Positions 58,638 through 64,000 of a stretch of DNA of 64,000 nt are shown piece by piece. This DNA comes from Nothopassalora personata. Its lineage: Eukaryota; Ascomycota; Dothideomycetes; Mycosphaerellales; Mycosphaerellaceae. The translations under genes and the position numbers were made by a program. The notes below the pieces were generated by a model. That model was given only the letters and a program-made list of their open reading frames with translations, was not told the DNA's origin and made no database searches. Each line of letters starts with the position of its first letter. Position 1 is the first letter of the stretch. The stretch lies in the NCBI GenBank assembly GCA_033816765.1, contig CM066289.1, positions 3,534,001 to 3,598,000 of the forward strand. The letters are read 5' to 3'.

Positions 58638-60317
58638 TCAAACCGAATAGCTAAGATCCCTCGCATGAATTCTGTACGCCGCAGGTCTAGTGGAAAGTGT
58701 CAGGATCCCATTCGTGTCTTGCGGCGGTGCGGCTTGAGATGAGATCGAAGCGAGAGGTGTAGTCGCTGGCTGTGGGGGATTGAGGTCGTAGGATGATGGG
58801 GAGAAGGCGGATGGTGATGCCTCGCTGCTTGGGGCAGAGGCAGAGGCAGAGGCAGAGGCAGCAGGGGCGGAAGGGATTGGTTGACCGGGTGGAAGCGTCG
58901 AGGTGATGACGAGGACGGTTGTGATGGTTGTGACTTGGGCTGCGGACGCTTCGGGGCTGGCGAGACTTGTGGTGTTACCGTAAGGAGCGGTGGCGACTGG
59001 GGCGCTTGGGATTGGGGTGTTGCCGGTAGCGGTAGCGGTAGCGGTTGGGGCGGGAGAGGGAGTTGATTCGTCGGTGGCGAGGCCTTGGGTGCCGGTGTTG
59101 CTTGCTTGGGCGTTCCACGCGGTGCGGGAAGGGAGGGGAATTTTCGCAGCTGCGAAAGCGGCGCTCCATGCGGCGGATGAGCCGGCGGTGTAAGAGGCGT
59201 AGGCACTTTTGACCGAGTCCTTGTAAGCCGAAGCTGCCGCGGTGCCAAACGAGGTCGGGACCTCGCAGGTATTTGGGACGTAGACTTCTGGCCAGACGCC
59301 AAGGTTGCCGGCTGTGATGACCGAAGCATGGACAGAGCAAGAGCTGACAAAGGCGGAGTTGACAGTTGCGATGGAGCCTCCAACGATCTTGTTGTGCTCC
59401 ATGAGGACCGCAGTCGGCTGAGCGGTATAGGCCGTGCGGGATTTGAAGTCGGAGACGGCGACAGACCGCGGGTTGCCGCCGGCGCCGACGCTGAAGGGTG
59501 CGTCGGCGGCTTGGTTGGCTGCAACGACCTCGAAGTCGGCGCAAGTGGTGTAGTACTCGTCTTTGCCGGCCGGGGTGTTGCAGTCCTCCTTGGGGTTCGT
59601 TGGCCACTGCCAGACCCAGTAGGTGGTGAGGGAGCCGGGTTTGACGCTCTCTGGAATTTTGAGGTCGGTCTCACACCAGTCCTCGATGCTTGAGGTTGGC
59701 TGGTCGGCGATCTGGTTTGGCTGAAGCCTTTGACGAGTCTGGGAGATCTCGCCACAGTTAAGCTGGTGGCATCGGCCATCGTCGTAGTTCTGTGCCGTCA
59801 TGAGGAAACCCTTCTTGTTACCGCCAGAGCCCTCGGTGTTCCACTTCATGACATCGGCAATCTTCTCGTCATCGGAAGGTTGAGTAGTGCCGAAGACGAA
59901 GACTGTGCCGCCGCCGTATGGCTTGCCGGTGATGTTCCACGGAAGGGTGGTGTGACCATTCTCAAGATACTTCATGGCAACGTAGTCGCCTGGAGCAACC
60001 TTGAGCTTGGGAAAGGCCGAGGTGTAGTTGGACGTTCGCTGTGCTGGGTGGCAGAGAGAGTCTGTGGAATTGATTCGTGTGCGGACGGTGCCGTCGTCGT
60101 TCCGTGCCTCAAGCGAAGGAAGCATCCACATGGCACTGTTGCCGTTGAATGTAGGATCTTCCCGTGAGACGTATCCTCGCGAAAAGCCTCGTGCGCCGAC
60201 GTAAGAGCCATTGGGGTTAATGACCTGGTACTCCTCGATCCAGCTGTGTGCTGTTGCGGACGGAGCAAGGGCGCAGATGAGCGAAGCAAGCGCGATGAGC
60301 TGGCTGAACGAAGACAT
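58638..60317 (-). CDS. Secreted protein with a histidine at the predicted mature N-terminus, DUF7492-like
   Basis: The frame from ATG 60317 encodes 559 aa without introns. The signal peptide MSSFSQLIALASLICALAPS ends in ATA, and cleavage would expose HSWIEEYQVI. Next come RGFSRGYVSREDPTFNGNSA, CHPAQRTSNYTSAFPKLKVA, GDYVAMKYLENGHTTLPWNI and GTVFVFGTTQPSDDEKIADV, then a cysteine-bearing region (CHQLNCGE, DWCETD, CADFEVV). The last 180 residues are S/T/A/P-rich, as in wall-anchored or linker-tailed fungal proteins. A first-position histidine plus internal histidines recalls copper-binding LPMO-type enzymes; whether this family is one is unproven. In-frame ATGs upstream to 60410 exist but would spoil the signal peptide. 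Confidence 0.8.
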   Translation of the reverse strand: MSSFSQLIALASLICALAPSATAHSWIEEYQVINPNGSYVGARGFSRGYVSREDPTFNGNSAMWMLPSLEARNDDGTVRTRINSTDSLCHPAQRTSNYTSAFPKLKVAPGDYVAMKYLENGHTTLPWNITGKPYGGGTVFVFGTTQPSDDEKIADVMKWNTEGSGGNKKGFLMTAQNYDDGRCHQLNCGEISQTRQRLQPNQIADQPTSSIEDWCETDLKIPESVKPGSLTTYWVWQWPTNPKEDCNTPAGKDEYYTTCADFEVVAANQAADAPFSVGAGGNPRSVAVSDFKSRTAYTAQPTAVLMEHNKIVGGSIATVNSAFVSSCSVHASVITAGNLGVWPEVYVPNTCEVPTSFGTAAASAYKDSVKSAYASYTAGSSAAWSAAFAAAKIPLPSRTAWNAQASNTGTQGLATDESTPSPAPTATATATGNTPIPSAPVATAPYGNTTSLASPEASAAQVTTITTVLVITSTLPPGQPIPSAPAASASASASAPSSEASPSAFSPSSYDLNPPQPATTPLASISSQAAPPQDTNGILTLSTRPAAYRIHARDLSYSV

Positions 60318-61640
60318 GGTTGATGTGCGTTGAGCGTTCGTGGTTGATGCCGCGTGCATAGAAGTGGCGGTAGTAGCTGTTGATGTGTTGCTGCTACTGT
60401 GCATGTACATGGAGAAGTGCTGCTTCGGGGTGTGGTTAAAAGACAGCCTGGGTGATGATTGATCCGCTCGTGAAGCTGGGCCGGCCAGGAGATCAGGGGG
60501 ATGAGATATGGAAGGCTGTTGATTGAGTCGCTGTCTTGTTGAATGTCGTCGAACGGATGGAGAATGTGATAGAAGTCGCGCGGTCGTGCCTACTATATCC
60601 TCGAGCAGCTAACAATGGGAACAATGAGCGTTGTGGCGGCCTGCGCAGTGAACAATAGAGGGACAATAAGAAGATGACAAGGGGTATATACAAGAAGTCA
60701 AAGCCCACCTCAGTCCTGTTCGCCACAAAGCACACGACACACAAAGACGGTCGCCGTGAATGCACGAAGAACGGCGACGGCGCAGCGCCGCGTGCTTGTA
60801 TACGATGCTGCGCGCAAAACGTATCGCAGAGCCACGACGGCGTATGTATCACGTGGTCATTTCGTGAAGAAGTATTTCCAGCGAGTCGCGCCTAGGTGCG
60901 CGTCTTGCGTGGTCTTTGCGAAACAGTGAAGAAGGGTCAAAGCCGATCGTGTGGCGCATGGACAGCCAGACATTACTGTTCTTCGTCTTGGTCCACTGAG
61001 TCTAGAGCATGGCATGTTCAGTATAAAGTGTCGCATGCGACTCGATACGCTTGTGAGAGGTCTCGGGCCCAGAAGCAGCGACACGGAACAGCGTGCAACC
61101 GGGTTTGCAGTCGTCCCGAAGACATGCTGCGAGTCTTCTCAGCCAGTGATGGCTGTTTGCGTTGGCGCGTAGGAAGTATGACAATAGCACGTCCGTCCGA
61201 CAATAACAAGACGAGGTCCGAGTCTGGGCGTCGCGCGCCTCCGGGAAGTGATTGGACGGGAGCCTCTCGCTTGCGCAGCCACAGCCGCTGCACGTGGATC
61301 CTGAAACGCGAACAAGGAACGGAGAGGAGCCCGTGTGGTGGTATACAGTTGTTGATACAGAACGAGTTGGCCGTGGTGTCGATACGCATAAAAGTGATAG
61401 CGTCGTTCCAGACGTACTGTCCCCTAAGGCTATGTCAGTACAAGTTCGTGCTGCTGCCGCCTAAGATCATAACTCTACGCGGGACAATCTTATTCATTAC
61501 ACATTTTGCGGCGACATTGTAACCACTCTTAGCAATCACTCTTTCTATGCATCCAACGCCAGTTAAATGCCCACCTGTTGTGAATTAGGTGACTAATGGC
61601 TGTGTTAGTCAGGACTTAGCACACACACACTATATTACAC
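60318..61640. other. Intergenic, no supported gene
   Basis: Promoter side of the secreted-protein gene followed by short frames only (longest about 208 codons on the plus strand at 60896-61522, without a domain). AT content begins to rise toward 61640. Confidence 0.4.
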
Positions 61641-63140
61641 TGTTTCTGTAGCTAGATAGTCTTACACCCCGTAGCAATTTATAACGGTTACTAATCTACC
61701 CTATCGTTTTAATCTAGAAGCTTATACTCGTTAAATACCTATTTATAATAGGTTGTAAGCCCCAGTACTCCTCTGCCTATTTATTCTAAAACCTAAATTG
61801 TTATCGAAGCTCTATTAAGGATTAGCTTACCTTACTAGTAGACCCGACCCTATATCTGTTTTACGAATAACTATCTAATCGATTTAAGAACTACTATAGG
61901 ATATTAGCACTAAGCATTATTACCGTAGTATAGTATCTAAAAGAGCTAGACTAGATATAGAGTTTAGAAACAATACCTCTAGTAACCTAGTAAGGTCTAC
62001 TAAGGATAACTAGGTGCTTAGAAAAGGCGTGTAGTTTTAGGTATAGAAATCTATACTAATTAGCGTACTACTAGAGAAGGATCTAGTTAGATATATTATC
62101 TATAACCTAGACTAGGTTAATCTAAAGCATACTTTAAATAGGGCAGCTTATAAACAACCCTAAGATACGACTAAGAATGCCTAGAATAAGACTACTACCT
62201 AGAATAAAGCTTCTTAGGATATTATATTACGGAATGATTCCTATAGGCCCTAGAATTATAATAACGAGAGGAGTACGTAACTTATCCTACCTAAGCGCTT
62301 AGACTTAGAGCAATTAGACTGCTTATGCTTAGACTAATTAGACTGCTTATGCTTAGACTAATTAGACTAATTACCGAGATCTATAAATCTCCTTTATATT
62401 TAGGAACGCTAAGAATCCCTTATAGCTTCGATACGTTTAACTTACTGTTTAATATTACTGTTTAGAATACACTATAACCTAACCTCTACCTTACTACTAC
62501 TTAGTCTTTATAAGACAAGATAGTATTAACGACTAATAGGTTATGTTAACCTTAGGTTTAGAGGAGGTCCCTTAGGTCTAACTTGCCCTAATTTCATTTT
62601 AGTTTAATTAGACATTTAGGTAAGCTAGTAGGACCTAGTATAGCTATTGAGATATATACTACACAGTTAAGCATTATAAGCGTAGCATTAAGGAAACAAT
62701 TTAATTTATACCTCTCGAGTAGAGGGTATAGGGGTTTAAGTCCGCTAATCCTCTTATTTATCTAGCTACTACGCTACTCGTTACGTAACCTAATTTTACG
62801 GTCCCGGGACCGGCAAATACCCCTGCTTACATAAGCGCCGCTCTATACTACTATAACTCGGACAGGCCTACATAGGTAGTTAATAAGGGGGGGTATTAAG
62901 TGTATACCCGGTAGCGTATTAGCATCTAGTTTATAAGGTTAAAATTACAGTTTAAGGTCTAAGGTTCACGGTTAAGGTTATTACTTAAGGTTAAGGTTTA
63001 AGGTTAAGGCTTACGGTTAGGGTCGACTAAGGTCGAAAACACTTAAGGTCTAAGGTATTTAGCAACAATTACGGTTATAAGGTCCTATTAAGCAATAACT
63101 AGTATTAGCATACTCTAAAGCAAGCACTACGCAATAATAG
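61641..63140. repeat. AT-rich RIP-like repeat block
   Basis: TpA-rich and CpA/TpG-poor, like the left block, with stops in every frame. A 24-bp unit (ATTAGACTGCTTATGCTTAG...) is tandemly duplicated at 62313-62336 and 62337-62360. From about 62935 to 63060 the sequence is dominated by imperfect GGTTAA/AAGGTC units. The transposon family was not recognised. Confidence 0.65.
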
Positions 63141-64000
63141 ATACGGCTGCATTACTAGAAAAACTTAGCACCTTTGCCGACATAGGTAGAGGCTACGAAC
63201 AGCCTATAAACCCTACGAAAATAGAAGGGGTCTATAGGGATTCTATCCCTTATAAGGGGATAGAGGAATCGGAGGAAGGAGAAACACCTAAATCTAGTAA
63301 AGAAGGGAGAAGCGGAACTAACGCCGCTAAATTAGGTATAGGTGTAGGCATAAATAGTATAATTAGAATAGATGCTATAACTGCCCTCTTTAGACAATTA
63401 GCAGTAGTAATAGAAAACGCTAGCCCTCGCTTTCTACCTCTAGGAGGTACTAAGAACCCGTTCTTTAATAGCACTAATGCTACTAAGTTCTAGGAGCGGT
63501 TTAGTAACCTAATAGACTAGTATCCGCCTCGGGCATCTATTAAGAAGGATAATTTCTAGGGCAGGTTTAAGCGCAATTACGAAACTACTATCCGGCGTAT
63601 AGTTATAAGACTGCCTAGGTAGCTTACTAATAAGGCACGTTTTAGGAGGGCGTTCTTATTAGAGTTCTTAAGGTTTAACGCCTACTCGATATTAGGGAGT
63701 CGGGAATATATTAAGGAGATTATTAGGGCGTAGTAAGGTAAGAGGCCCGAAGGATAGGATATAAAGGAATTTATCCGCCTATTTATATCCTTAAGTAACC
63801 TAATTAAACCTAAGGATTTAGATAATAGCTCCCGGAGTCGCCTCCTCCTTTAGGGATTGCTAGAGGTAGTTGCGAAAGCGGTGTATAAGGCTTACGGGCT
63901 TTACCTAAAGTAGCCTAAGAAGTTTAGGGACTTTTAGAGGATCCTCGATAAAGCTACTAGCATCGTAGATAGTAAGGAGGGATAGAAAGCTATATATATG
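63141..64000 (+). mobile_element. Dead retrotransposon gag-like gene, RIP-like mutated
   Basis: One plus-strand phase reads almost continuously as protein, interrupted mainly by TAG codons: FLPLGGTKNPFFNSTNATKF, then stop, ERFSNLID, stop, YPPRASIKKDNF, stop, GRFKRNYETTIRRIVIRLPR, and later LTNKARFRRAFLLEFLRFNA. The NATKF-x-ERF pattern and following helices resemble the gag region of fungal LTR elements (where NVTDFLERF-type text is common). Stops fall where W or Q would be expected, as CpA-to-TpA and TpG-to-TpA change would give. The element continues beyond the window. Confidence 0.55.

Noticed and set aside
58700..59779. Minus-strand 359-codon P/S/R-rich frame
   Set aside because: Out-of-phase shadow of the secreted HSW protein.

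Overview
This window looks like nuclear DNA of a filamentous ascomycete (Pezizomycotina). The evidence is short GT-AG introns of about 43-120 nt with CTGAC/CTAAC-like branch sites, Zn2Cys6 regulators, small cysteine-rich secreted proteins, copia-type retrotransposons, and AT-rich repeats bearing a repeat-induced-point-mutation (RIP) signature. Protein similarity (PRP8, RPL34, RPD3-type deacetylase) suggests a dothideomycete, possibly capnodialean, but that is a recollection-based inference.

Layout. 1-3500: the 5' part of a copia retrotransposon on the minus strand, with an open frame running off the left edge and no visible integrase core. 3510-6340: an AT-rich, stop-riddled block containing a dead copia reverse transcriptase/RNase H. 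6340-13620: sparse genes, including an NTF2/SnoaL-like protein with one intron, a Zn2Cys6 transcription factor, a small hypothetical protein and a tiny CxxC/CxxC protein. 13620-25500: a decaying stretch with frameshifted remnants, including a sedolisin (tripeptidyl-peptidase) prodomain pseudogene. Intact genes there are a 126-aa spliced protein, a 310-aa hypothetical protein and a short-chain dehydrogenase. 25500-39500: a gene-poor desert with two weak gene candidates and old diverged repeats. 39500-42300: a 145-aa hypothetical protein, then a broken chloroperoxidase fragment abutting a broken YEATS-domain fragment.

42500-58000 is a conserved housekeeping block: PRP8 (spliceosome; five exons, one intron of GC-AG type), divergent RPL34, a tandem pair of eight-cysteine secreted proteins (one broken), RPN11 (proteasome lid deubiquitinase) and a divergent RPD3-type histone deacetylase. 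A secreted protein with a histidine at the predicted mature N terminus follows on the minus strand. 61640-64000 is a second RIP-like AT-rich block with a dead gag-like frame and a GGTTAA-rich stretch. The window is thus a gene-dense conserved core flanked by degenerating, transposon-rich DNA.

Exon joins for PRP8, RPN11, RPD3 and the SDR all give totals divisible by three with uninterrupted frames. No tRNA, rRNA or CRISPR was identified.
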